Assembly: GCA_026413225.1 (NCBI GenBank)
Contig: CM048557.1
Span: 39,599,371 to 39,663,370, forward strand
DNA length: 64,000 bases
Reading direction: 5' to 3'
Source: Otis tarda
Taxonomy: Eukaryota > Chordata > Aves > Otidiformes > Otididae
Position 1 is the first letter of the stretch; each line of letters opens with the position of its first letter. This document shows positions 39,001 to 50,248 of this stretch, piece after piece. Under the pieces are notes generated by a model. That model had not been told where the DNA came from. It saw nothing but the letters and a program-made list of their open reading frames with translations, and made no database searches. The position numbers and the translations under genes were made by a program.

Positions 39001-40184
39001 AGTCAAGGGTCCAAAGAAGGAAACATACTGATTCATGTATCTTATGCTTTTTATTTACTGTACGCTACCTTCTGTGCTGCTTCTTTTGGGAGAAGATACA
39101 CAACATAGGGATGATGTTCATAATATTTTGCTCCTATAAGAAAAAATACCAACTAATTATAGTCCCATGCTTATTGCACTCCCTCTCCCCTGTTTGAGTT
39201 GTTAGGGGTTTTTTTTTAATATTAAACAACAAAAGATTAACACTAACATATATTATGAGCTCATAAGCATGGATACCAAAGGGAATGGCTCAGAAAAGCA
39301 ACAAGAAAGTTAGTGTTGCTTGGATTGTTGTGTATTTACTCACATATGTATATAGAAATATCTCCTTGGGAAAAATACAGTGGAGGGATTTTATAGTTCG
39401 TGTCTATTCAAACCTTAAGGTGATTCCATGGAGTTAATTCCAAATAGAAATCCAGTGACACAACTTCTGAGGTGTGTCATAAATCACCACTACTAGATTC
39501 TTCAAGATACACTGTAAAGAATCAGACTTCAGAATCTACAAAGGGTAGAACCACAATTTGCTATTTGCTGCCTTGTGATTTTTTAAATGTGGTTTTTTTT
39601 CCCCCAGGCCCTTCTGTCTTCCTGAATTTTATGAGACTGTTTAGTGGTGAATATGACATTCATTTTTTTACAGGCAATTTTCAGATTAAATCTCATATAT
39701 GATGTAGTATTTTCATGCTTGTGTTCCCAAATTACTTATTCAAAGTGGAAAAAAAAATCAAAAATATAAATAAAAATCAGTATACATATTTTAATTAAAA
39801 ACTCATGCCATTAATGCAGATACAGATTTTCAATACAGTCTTTACCCTTAAGGCATTCTTAGGCCTTCTATATTTTGCTGAAGCAAAAGAAAAGCATATG
39901 TATGGCAAAAGGCACCAGTGTCTTTTGCTATCTGTGGGTGAATATGCAATAAATGTGCAAATACTTGGCTCTTGCTGTTTTGCAAGAAAGTTAATTACGT
40001 AGAAAGATGTTGAAAATGAAAGAGATGTGTTGCTTTCCCTCATTACTAGGCCAGATCTTTTTGTTAAATTCTTTTTTAACTATGGCTTTAAGAATACAAT
40101 GTCATTGCAAGAGTTGACATATATTGGGAGAACTGATGCTAAATGTTAGGTTTCTCAATCAGCTGACATGGTCAATTTACATCT

Positions 40185-40228
40185 CTGACTATGAGAGCTC
40201 AAAGAGCTGACTATGAGAGCTCAAAGAG
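40185..40228. repeat. Perfect 22-bp tandem duplication
   Basis: The unit beginning CTGACTATGAGAGCTC and ending AAAGAG is present twice with no mismatch (40185-40206 and 40207-40228). Perfect identity suggests a recent duplication or an assembly artefact. Confidence 0.95.
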
Positions 40229-43200
40229 AAAAGGAAAGATTTCATCAGACTTTTAATAATTTGTGGAGTGTAACCCCACGTCTTTAGCTGATTATGATAC
40301 TACTATATCTGGAAAAAGCCTACGGAAATCTATTTCTTGTGAGCTTACAGCTTCATCTTTTTGAGCGGAGTCAAAAAGCCTCAAATTTTGAATTTGTTGA
40401 AATAAATGTAGCACCATGAGTGTGTGTGAATAAAATAGTATCAAAATCATACTGTAGATTCAGAGTAGCCATTAAACAAAGTAAAAAAAGGAAAGAACTG
40501 TGTTAGTGTCAGTAATAAATATTAGTGTTTGAATATTGGTAGCAGAAGCCCTAATCCAAAAGCTCTTAATAAGCTTGTACTATTTATAGTAAGACTAAAA
40601 ATAAAAGACACATAGAAAGAAATTAAATATGGAGAAAAATAATCAAATCTAATTTGATCAAATAGTTGATTTCACTTTTACTTTAAACATGCAAAAATCT
40701 ATGAAAGTGTTAATTATTACTTAACTTTCTATTTCATTTGAGCATTCTGCGGCCAGTTTTATAAAGGGCATGAGGACTTAATTTATCCGGTGAGAAACTA
40801 TCTTCACTCAGCAGAAAGGAGTAAAGGTTCAGGGACACATTTCCTGGCTCAGTTTGTCCAGCTCAGCTGGTGTCAAGGGAACAAAAATCTCCCACAATTG
40901 CTTGAAGGCATATGGATATCCAAATTAGTTCCTCTACCTCCGTTTTCATAACCTCAGAACAGGGGACATTTCAAGGATGGGGGAGATTATGAGCAGAGGA
41001 AAAGCCAGATGACATGCTTCAGTGATACTTCAATGATGTATGTTCCCTAGTGAGCTGAAAGGATTCGAATGAAAGTTTGTTTGAATTTGTTAAAAATTGA
41101 CCTTAGAAACTGAAACAAATTACAGAAAATTTCCCATTAGACTTACTTATTGGACTTCTTACTTTTAATTATAATGCATTTCAATAGTATTGAGAGTCTC
41201 CATTCATTGCTCATGACCCTGCTGTATAAAGGAGTATGCTTGTCCTTTTACTGTAGACAGTGTGCCTGTAAATTCTGCTATTTTATGCTCACGAACTTCA
41301 GTGTGGTGGCAATGGTGAAGTTCAGGAGAATATGACCCAAAATGATTAGAGGATTGCATTTTGTTGCTCCAGAATAAATGGCTTATACATAAGTAAAAAG
41401 AAACTCGTATGGATGCAAAAAAGAAGCAAATAGGAATTAATATCTTACTCTCTTGTTCCTAACACAAGATGTTTTGTTTAAATATTTATTTTAAATTATT
41501 TTTTCTTATTTACATACATGTTAATTGCGAAAATAGAAGGTATTGTGTATTTATGTACGAATAAGGTCTGTTTACTGCCCAGCTGGATTTGGCCTCAGGT
41601 AAACACTTTAAAATGCATTGCAATCTTAAAACCCATTCAGGTTTTTCCTTAAGTAGATGATTACATTCTGATCTGATCTTTAGTGTATAACCTAGATTTC
41701 TTGAAAAAAATCTAGTATAAGCGGTTTACCACCACAATCTTAATCAAAATCTTCGCATCAGCCACCAGATATAAAACTACACAGTGGCAACTTGTGAGAG
41801 AGCTAAGAAAAGAACAGATATTTCCAATTTTAAAATACTAATAGGCCATCACATAACAACTTTTTTTGCCCCCACCTAATACAAAAGGGAAATGGTCAGG
41901 GTTTGTTATTTTTTTTTAACACTTTTGAAATAAAGAACAAACATTGTTTGTAGAAAGGAAGCTGATATGAATATTAAAAGGAGCTTATTTTATTTTCAGG
42001 GTAGGACATCCAAATTGTTCTCATACTGTGTATGTATTTTGGAAGTATAAGACGAAGACATAAACCCAAAACAAACCTACAGCAATAGTAAGACTATCAA
42101 CAAAATAAAAAAAAAAGCATCCTGGTGACCTCGTCTTTTCCGAAGTTTGGAAAATCTTGATTCAGTCACTGTCTCTTTGGAGAGAAAAGCTGCAATATTT
42201 GCAATGTGGTCACATAGGATACATTCAAAAGGTATAAGGAGTCTTCAGAAAAATGCAGGTATCCAGACTTATTCAATTTGGTCAAAAGTACAGTAAAGAC
42301 ACTGGGGTCAAGTACCAGTTATGAATCTGGTGTAAGAGGGTGTGTGAATGGTGGGAACTGGAGGAGTCAGACACAGTACCCAGGAACAACATCAGAGGCT
42401 GAACAGGCAGTTGAGAAGAGAGCAGACAGTATGCATCAAATCCAGGAAGTGAAACAAAGCCTTGACCAGGCATGGCAGTCAAATAAAAAAGACAAGGAAT
42501 TTATTTAAGATTTGGGACAACAGGTAGTTGAAAGATTCACTGGGAAGAGGAATCACACAGAAAGTATGATAAGGAAACAAAGACAAGATAGGCACTATAG
42601 CTACTACCAAAGGAAATAACAGAGCTTCTGGTAGATGACAAAGTGTCAGGAATATTTTTTCACAAGCACTCTGCTGGCTTGCAATTAAGCTTTGCTTGAG
42701 AAAGGTATTACCTATGCTTTCTGAGACTCCTGACTGTTTGTGGAATGATTCAATGCTACACAGATTTTTTTTTTTATACAGCTCTAAGGTTAAATAAAGT
42801 GCAAAGATGGGAAAATATTAAATATTCCTCTTCTCAAACAATATATGTATATATGTGTATTTAGACAGGAGAGTCAACTGTTTAGGAATCTGCTTTGAGT
42901 GAACAAAGATAACCAAGATACTTAATGTATTATCAAGGAAAACTCATTCTCAGTTTATGGGAATTTGGAATGGTCCTGGAGAGAACCATCATCAAGAAAT
43001 TACAAGGAAAAGAATTGGACACTGACAATATATATGATACATAGAAAGATTGGAGGATATTTATTTTTTCAGCAGTGCCATCATCTTCATATAAATAGAG
43101 AGTGGTAAGTCTCCAAATACCCTGTTAAATGTCCAGAGGGTGTAGAGTTTGAGTATGGTGGTTTTTGCCACCAAAGTAGAAATAATTAAGATGACCTGCA

Positions 43201-45684
43201 TAGTTCCCAGATGAGTTAATAAAAATATAGTCTAATTAAATCACAGTCCTTGCATCTTGTCTTTCCTTTCATGTCCAGGATAAAACTCAGTTCTTGTACA
43301 TTTTGTACACTCCCTTGAAGAGAAAGAGTTCCATTACATTTTAATGGCTACTTTCTGCAAACTTTGCCTTTGAATCTCTGTAAATCTGTGTCATTCTTCT
43401 TTTACTGAGCCAGTGAAAAGATATGTGCCTTGTAATGAAAGATGTGCCCTTTGAGTGATTTCACAAGAACACTATCCTTTATCATGATGTTGTGTTAGGG
43501 TGCAATAGTGGCCAAGATGGAGCATAGTCATACTGATTCCAGTGTCCTTGCTACCCAGGGGTTGCTTTCAGAGTGCTAAAGAGATGAAAGAGGCAATCAA
43601 GAAAGAGATTCCATTTCACTTTTTAGTGAAGGAACATTCAGCTAGTTTTCGTGCAGTGTGTTTCTGATGACTGCTGACACATGAATAAGAGAGACCTTAA
43701 GGCAAGTCCACATCCTCTCATAAGATGTAAGAAAGGCCGCAAGGCTCGCTCATTTTCTTGCCACCTGACTTCGTTTCACTGGCATTCTAAATAAAGCACC
43801 TCATAAGAACAAAATTTATTACAAGAAAAAAGTAGAACTAAGCCAGGAGGGAAAACTCTTCATAAAAGAGGAGGTACAGGAACTTGGCAGGGATATAGAC
43901 AGCTGCATTTTTGTCCTGCTTGCTTAGTAGTGTAAACAACTTTTGTTGGTTAGCTTTGTATATGACCATTCAGGAAACCCTCTGTGTAGACAATGTATCT
44001 TGTCAACCATTTCCTGTGTGTGTAAAAAGTAATTCGTCACCCTGCGCTGCCTTGGCAGCAGCCTTGTAAAGAACACACTGAATTAATGAATATTTCATAA
44101 AGATGTGATTTATTAGCATTCCTCTGCCTTTGCTTTGAAAAAGATCCATCCTTCAAAAGCTGAGCGCACAAAAGCTATCCGCAGGTAGGGAGAGTAGACT
44201 GAACCCTCTGAAGACAAAACCAGGATTTCTTAATAACCTCTGGGTCATATAGACTTTAGAAGAGATATTTAGTCAATGTTGTATTAATATTTTAGATGGT
44301 AAAGAAATGCAGTACTAAACTATTATACTGAATTTGACTGTCAGAACCATGAGCTACCACAAAAAAAAAAATATATTTTCAACTCAGAATTCTTCAGTTT
44401 GATATATTTTGATGAATATATAACAAAATGGGTCACAGCATAGTACAAATACCTCTGGGCCTTCTGAACTACCCACATATCCATACTGCTATAGAACACT
44501 TTTCCTTCCTAGAACCCACCAGCAAACCTATCATATGCACACATTATGAAGTTGTATGTCCCTCTGCTTTTATCTTAACCACTAATGCTCTTGGACACTC
44601 GCTAATACAACCACTGCTGTAACAAGAAGTGCTCTTTTCCCATGATTGCAAATATTTATTGTGTTCAGTTAACATGCATAGTCCTGCATCTTATATACAG
44701 ACGTTATTCCTTTTCTGACACCTTGCAGTCTCTGACACATGTTGCAATACAGGCACAAAATAAACCAGAAAATTAAATGCGGTTTTGGCATCTCAAGCAG
44801 CTGGTGCTGTATATTGATGGTAAAAAAATGCATTTTAACTGAATGTAATGCATTGGATTATTTCAAAAGCTATTTCCCTTTTTTTTTCTCAACAGACAAC
44901 CCTTATTTACTGTGCTAGTGCAATGTCAATATTATTTGCCTCTGTGTATTTGATCCACAGCACCTGTCTTACTCACCTGATTGTTACAGCTGGATTATTA
45001 AGCCCTTATCTTCAACTGTAGGAATTCATGCTTTCAATTCATGAATCCCCTTATTCTGTGAAGATGGTAAATGCTATATGATGTTAGACCATTACAAAAC
45101 AACACAGAAGTACTTCAGAAAAAGTATCATCCGTTATGGCTGTGTTTAAATCTCCTAGAATAAAACTTTATTGTGTCATTTTCTCTAATGACTGGAAGAT
45201 GCATAGCTCCAATGCATAGCTTTGGGATGTGAGATCAAAGGAGAAAGATGCATGTACACGGCAAGTTATAAGGACAGGGTGATAGATTATACTTTTGTAG
45301 TAATTTTTAAAAAAAATCTGTCTTAACTGGTTAATCAAATACTTTTCAGTGGAAGAAATACCCACTGTGTGTCTTTAGACTTCAGGAAGACAAATATGTA
45401 TGTGAGGGGAAAGAGGCTTATGTTACAGGAGTAACATTACAAACAGGAAAAAGAAAACTAAAGAATGCCTGAGGCATACTCAAGCATAACATGATATGCA
45501 TGAAACAAGGAGCCAGCAGGACTGGATGAACGTAACAGCTGTATAGACAAAACTCCTGCAGAGTTTCTCTCAGAACCTGGAAAATCTTTCTAACTTACCA
45601 AGCTATGAATCTAAGCCCAAGATGTTAAGGGAAAGTATGGAGAATTCTTCCTAGAAGCTCATTCTTGTGCAGAGACATTCTTCT

Positions 45685-46647
45685 AGGAAAAATATACCCA
45701 TAATCTATAAAGAGTGTGTACTAGATATTGTGCGTAGCTCAGATAAAGCTTATAAAATGCCCAATCAAATATTGCTATGATGAGCATAGAGAAATTAAAA
45801 ACTATTGCATATTATTGAAGTTGACATCAGACATATTAGAAGTAAAAGAAAATATTTTCTTGAAGCTGCCTTCAGCTCCTTTTAGGAGCCACTCCCTGGA
45901 GTCTTGATGGATATTGTTGGTTTAATCTATGATCATCACAAAAGAGGAAAAACTGTGGTTGTGGTCATGTAACATTATTTTCTCTGCAGACGTAGTTCTT
46001 TTCCTAATGCAGAGGTTGAAACAGGGGCAGGAGTTATACTTCACTGACTACCAAAGGTGGATGAACATACTGTTAGACAAGGGATAAATTTATTTACTCT
46101 AGTTTTTAAGGATTTGTGGAATTAAATGGGGTAAAGCAAATAGGCTAAGAGATTCAAAGAGATATTTAAATGCAGGTTACTAATACGTTGAAACAGTGAG
46201 TGATTAAGTTACAACTTTGCTGCACTTACTCTCCCTAGATAACCTGGCATACAATCAGACTTAATCGCCTAACTAAATGAAAAAAAAAATGGAATTTTTT
46301 AATGTTATTAAAGATTTTGGTGAGAGTAGCACTGAAAAAGGGCTGAAGCAGTCATTGTGTATGCTCAATGGGTCAATAACAATTTACATTACATGAGGAA
46401 TTTCTAGAGCTGCATCTTGTCAAGGAATTCCGAAGATGTTATGATAAAAACTTATGTAAACGCTTACTCAGGGCTTGAAGTCCTTCTTCTTAATTCTTGT
46501 CAAGTATCAGCAGATGCAGAATTCTTGGGAAAAGTCTTTTGAAGTGGTGGAAAAGGTTAATGACATTACTAATAAAGTAAATAAAAAAATTTTTGGAAGG
46601 AGCTCACACCGACAACCGTGTATGTCAGTAGGTTGAAATCCTATCAC
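45685..46647 (+). pseudogene. Ty3/gypsy integrase, heavily disrupted
   Basis: The integrase would insert element DNA into the host genome. Reading across breaks, I see KNIPIIYKECVLDIV (from 45688), which fits the segment before the N-terminal zinc-binding domain, and VDIRH (about 45815), near the end of that domain. MDIVG (45907-45921) carries the first catalytic Asp, followed by a basic/VVVV strand. A degraded second catalytic block lies around 46070-46095, where the Asp is not in frame. FKDLW follows (46105-46119), then YDKN (46440-46451), WEKSFEVVEKVND (46526-46564) and YVSRLKSYH (46621-46647), the last two being typical of the C-terminal domain. The zinc-finger His/Cys set and the catalytic Glu are not identifiable. 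Numerous stops and frameshifts make it a clear pseudogene. Confidence 0.8.
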
Positions 46648-46794
46648 AGCTGGTGGTTGTTAACTTCAGATACAGCAGGGAGAAAGGAATTCAAACTAAG
46701 CACAAGATTTAAAAAAAGTAAAGTTTGAAGGATCAGTTCTAACTGATTTTGTGATTTTTAGCATCATCACCAAAGAGTGGTACAAAGTCAAACA

Positions 46795-47108
46795 CGGAGG
46801 GGAGAACTCTTTGCTCTCTATAACTACCTGAAAAGAGGTTGTAGGGAGGTGGGTGTTGGTCTCTTCTCCCAAATAACTTGTGATAGGACAAGAGGAAATG
46901 GCCTCAAGTTGCGGCAGGGGAGATTTAGGTTGGATATTAGGAAACACGTCTTTACTGAAAGAGTGATCAGGCACTGGAACAGGCTGCCCAAGGAAGTGGT
47001 GGAGTCATCATCCCTGGAGGTGTTCAAGGCATAGTAGTGTTAGATTGATGGTTGGACTTGATGATCTTGGAGGTCTTTTCCAAACTTAAATATTCTGTGA
47101 TTCTATGG
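46795..47108 (+). mobile_element. CR1 LINE tail inserted in the gypsy relic
   Basis: The sequence reads as the C-terminal part of CR1 ORF2 on the plus strand: [36 protein letters not shown] and [12 protein letters not shown]. It ends with TGGTTGGACTTGATGATCTT and ATTCTGTGATTCTATGG. The tail subtype (GACTTGATGATCTTGGAGG) differs from the copies at 32466, 33284 and 55021, so it belongs to another CR1 subfamily. Near 47032 about 60 bp of the expected sequence is missing between the ORF and the tail. Because it lies inside the gypsy linker, it probably arrived after that element. Confidence 0.9.
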
Positions 47109-47238
47109 AGGGTTTTTGTGAAACAGATGCATAAGGAGTAGAGGTTTGTAATTAAATCTTTATAATTGAATTCTCAGATAAAATTGAGATGTAGAACTGC
47201 ATCCAAGAATACTGTGAGAAAATAGTAAGATAAGGTTG

Positions 47239-48202
47239 TGTGTAAATCACTGGAGAGTGAACGTGTCACTGTGACTGATGCATTTCTTTTTTGGATGGCT
47301 CATCAGAATATGGCAGGAAAAGAATGCCAGCATACTGGTTTTAACTGGAAAGCTTTGTTTCCATAGAGGAAAAATAAAACCTGTTCTCATGTGAGACAAG
47401 ATTATATTAAAAGATTGACTGATCCTTTAACTGTATATTGAAGTAGGTCAGCTGAATGCTGGCTGGATTACACAATCGTGACAAACTGGCATTGATGACA
47501 TCACCACTTTCTGACATTGGAAACAGATGAAAGTGTGGAATTATTTAGGGAAATCTAGCTATAGAGTTCACACTATTCAAAGGGAAAATCTGTCTAATGT
47601 AGTTCAAAAATAGTTTGGGATATAAAGGAAGAAATATATCCTAGTCCCTTAAATGGGAAGGTTGTTTTAGACTGACCCAAATGCCTAAACTCCATCCTTC
47701 ACAGGACTTTCAGGATATTACAGAAGATTTGTGGAAAATTTCAATGACAATGTTGCTCCTGTTACTGCACTGTGTAAAAAATAAAAGGCTAACAAGATAA
47801 TTCTGGCTGAAGCTTCTCAGAGAGACTTTGAGCAAGTTAAGGCATTCTTGTCTTAATCTTTCTTGTCCTGTCTTTGCTTTGAAAAAATATTTGAGCACAT
47901 CTCCAATATTTGCAATGTGCTTATGAAATTTAGGAAAGACAGGGAAGGAAAAAAAAAGCCACCTTGTTAGATTTCTTAAAAAAAAAAAAGAACTGCACAA
48001 AAGTTTTCCATTATAGAGGAAGTATACTTTCAAGCAGCAGAGCCATTATCTGATCAGTTGTAAATGCAGGCATCTCTTATACTAGTCCTGTTTAATCTTG
48101 TTTGATGGAATGAAAGGAACATATTCTAAATTGCTACAATAGAACCTTTGGCTTCAGGAATTTAATATGAGAGTTGTTCATACCAAAGATAAAATGCACA
48201 TA
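47239..48202 (+). pseudogene. Ty3/gypsy reverse transcriptase and RNase H, heavily disrupted
   Basis: The protein would copy the element's RNA into DNA and degrade the template. In order I see CVNHWRVN (47239-47262), matching the N-terminal palm block; TGFNW (about 47350); MLAGLHN (47456-47476); and, after a frameshift, IDDI (47491-47502), the polymerase catalytic Asp pair, where the usual aromatic residue before it is replaced. GYYRRF (47713-47730) marks the thumb/connection. RDFEQVKAFL (47821-47850) is the segment just before RNase H. KFSIIEE (48001-48021) carries the RNase H Glu block. LWLQEFNMRVVH (48146-48181) matches the end of RNase H. Stops interrupt several segments, for example after ALCKK near 47782 and at 47854. 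It is non-functional. Confidence 0.82.
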
Positions 48203-48660
48203 TCAAAGTAGTAAATTTTTTTTGCACTTTTCAAAATAGTAAATGGGATGTTTATATTTAAATTGCTATGCAAATATATTTTTTCTTTTCTTTCTGCCTT
48301 AACCTTTGGCTTGTGTCAAGAGAGACTTCAGGATAGTTGGCAAATATCAAAGCACTCTAGTCTCTACCCTCCTCCGGAGGGTTATCTACATATTGCCTGG
48401 ACAGCTGGCCCTGTGTTCCGGAGTCTTCACCACCTGGGACTTCAGTCAACTGTAGTATACCAACTACTTTCATGAGCATTTACCCTGAAACACTAGTCTG
48501 TAAAATATGGCTACTGAAAAACAGACCTATTCTCTGTTTTGCCACTTTTGCTAAAGAGGCAGAAATTTCCATGGAGGGTCAGAATGAACATGTCATGGAA
48601 GAGTCACATCTTAAACTGCTTCTACTGAGCCTACGACATCCTGCTTCTCAGTTACTCTGA
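48203..48660 (+). other. Possible downstream tail of the gypsy relic
   Basis: Immediately after the RNase H remnant, two consecutive open frames (48248-48475 and 48472-48660) overlap by four bases. I recognise no domain. FGLCQERLQDSWQ at about 48304-48342 is vaguely like the short tail that follows RNase H when RNase H is the last pol domain, but this is a weak impression. If the element has the integrase-first order, the 3' LTR should start in or just after this interval. I could not find its pair upstream. Confidence 0.25.
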
Positions 48661-50207
48661 CTATGTAGCATGAACGCAGGAGGGAAAGAGAAAATATTGT
48701 CAAAATATAATTGTGGGTTTTATTGTTTGTGTTTTGGGTTGTTTGGTTTTTTTTTTTTTTTGTATTCCAATGGTTTGCAGTATTTGTCTTGTCTAATTCA
48801 AGTGAATGGAAAGACATTTCTCTGTGGTTTGAGCTTCTGAGGTCAACTGCAAAACCTAAGCACACCAAGCTCACTAAAGAATGACATTTTAGCCTTTATG
48901 CCCAATTTTCTGCATTCCAGTGATATACAACAAATCCTTTTTATATGGCTTTTAAAGAATGTTATTCTGGACTCTACCAACATGAATATTGACTTCAATA
49001 GTTGAACAAAAATATTCCCATAGACTGATAAAAATTTACCTTTGGATTTTGTTTCAATGTTTTCTTTTTGTATGTGTTGAGAATACAGCATTAACTAATG
49101 AATAAAAATAGTCATACTTGGTGAAGAATACAGAATCGTTTAGCAAGCAATCTGAAAATTTTTATACACTATAATGTTAAAAATATACTGCAGAAAAAGA
49201 GAACAAGCACAAGGATAGTGTACATGTACTTTGTGAGTGCATAAAACATTGTTAAATAGCAATTGCTGGTTTATGACATGTCATTTGCTATACACTTCAT
49301 AATGCATACGTTATATCAAAATTCTCTTGAAAAATTTATATCATGGTGAATATGTATGTAGGAGAAGGATTAAAAGGCTTTTTAATCACTCTAAATTGCA
49401 TAATAATTTATTTATTTATCTTCACCTATTCAGTAATGTATTTATTAAGTTTAAATATAATGACTGTGAAAGGGATGGATAAGTAATTATTGAGACTGGT
49501 GCTCTATTGAGTTAGACGGTAAGGAAAGTACAGAAAATTACAGGCAAAGTGTCCACAAAAGTTAAAACTAGTGAACTGTCAAAAAACCCTCAACCGTGTC
49601 TTCCTTTATATTGCAGACATGATGATTGCAGTTCATTTTGATTCATGTTGTACATCTGAAATCTGGTTGTCTACAGCTGAGAACCACTATAAATGCTTTC
49701 TGTAGTAAATTAAGAGAAATATGCTTTTTTTTTTTTTTTTAGGAAATCAATCATCTAACTTTTTTACAAGATACTTCAGGATTATATAAATCTTTCCTGT
49801 GACTATTTTATTTCTCCATGTTCACTAAGACGGCTGCCTGTGGTAATTAACAAAAAGAAGTAGAGATCACAAAAGGTTGGTCAAGAATCTTACTCTTTTT
49901 ACACATTTTTGTTGTTTTTTGACTATATTAGAAATCAGAGAATGAAAAAGTTTTACAAAACTGAGATGTGAAAATATATATTGCATTTATACTGTGAAAA
50001 TCCCCAAGTGATCACAGCATTGTAGGTCCAGATAAGATTAGGAGCAATTACAGAGCAATATTTGTCCCAAAAATTCTATTGTTATTTATTTCATGTTAGT
50101 GCACTAGGTTGCAACACATGTTTCTAAAATTTGGCCATTATATTAAAAGTTTGGCTGATGCAGAAAGATGAGATATTATAAACAGTACCAGAATAGATAC
50201 TCTGGTA

Positions 50208-50248
50208 TCTGCAAGATATTCTTCTGCAAGATATTCTTCTTGCAGAAG
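50208..50248. repeat. 15-bp tandem repeat joined to an 11-bp hairpin
   Basis: TCTGCAAGATATTCT occurs twice in tandem (50208-50222 and 50223-50237). CTTCTGCAAGA (50221-50231) then pairs perfectly with TCTTGCAGAAG (50238-50248) across a six-base loop. This combination of direct and inverted copies looks like template switching during replication. Confidence 0.85.

Larger units (their letters stand above)
34471..45684. other. AT-rich non-coding DNA, no gene seen
   Basis: I recognise no gene. Homopolymers include A-runs at 35361-35377 and 35390-35401 and a T-run near 37617-37630. The segment 43490-44200 is less AT-rich and contains a block around 44030-44190 with several homeodomain-like TAAT/ATTA sites. 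It could be regulatory, or it could hide the gag and protease part of the decayed element that starts at 45685. I could not identify zinc-knuckle or protease motifs there. Confidence 0.5.
45685..48202 (+). mobile_element. Decayed Ty3/gypsy-type retrotransposon pol, IN before RT-RNaseH
   Basis: Two blocks of degraded retrotransposon pol lie on the same strand. The first (45685-46647) reads as integrase from its N-terminal region to its C-terminal tail. The second (47239-48202) reads as reverse transcriptase followed by RNase H. Within each block the motifs occur in correct order and spacing, but stops and frameshifts are frequent, so the copy is old and inactive. The GYYRRF connection motif and IDDI polymerase motif place it with Ty3/gypsy rather than copia or typical vertebrate retroviruses. 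A CR1 tail (46795-47108) is inserted in the linker. I did not find LTRs, gag or protease. The integrase-first order is known for Gmr1-type elements. Alternatives are two adjacent partial copies or a rearrangement. Confidence 0.8.

Noticed and set aside
39590..39607. Strong-looking splice acceptor (T-run, then CCCCCAG)
   Set aside because: T-runs ending in CAG are common in this AT-rich DNA, and no coding or donor signal accompanies it.
42278..42508. 76-codon frame rich in Gln/Ser/Glu, with an Asp-Thr-Gly in another frame near 42297
   Set aside because: I considered it as a possible gag or protease piece of the gypsy relic. The Asp-Thr-Gly lacks flanking protease context, and it lies more than 3 kb upstream of the first certain motif.
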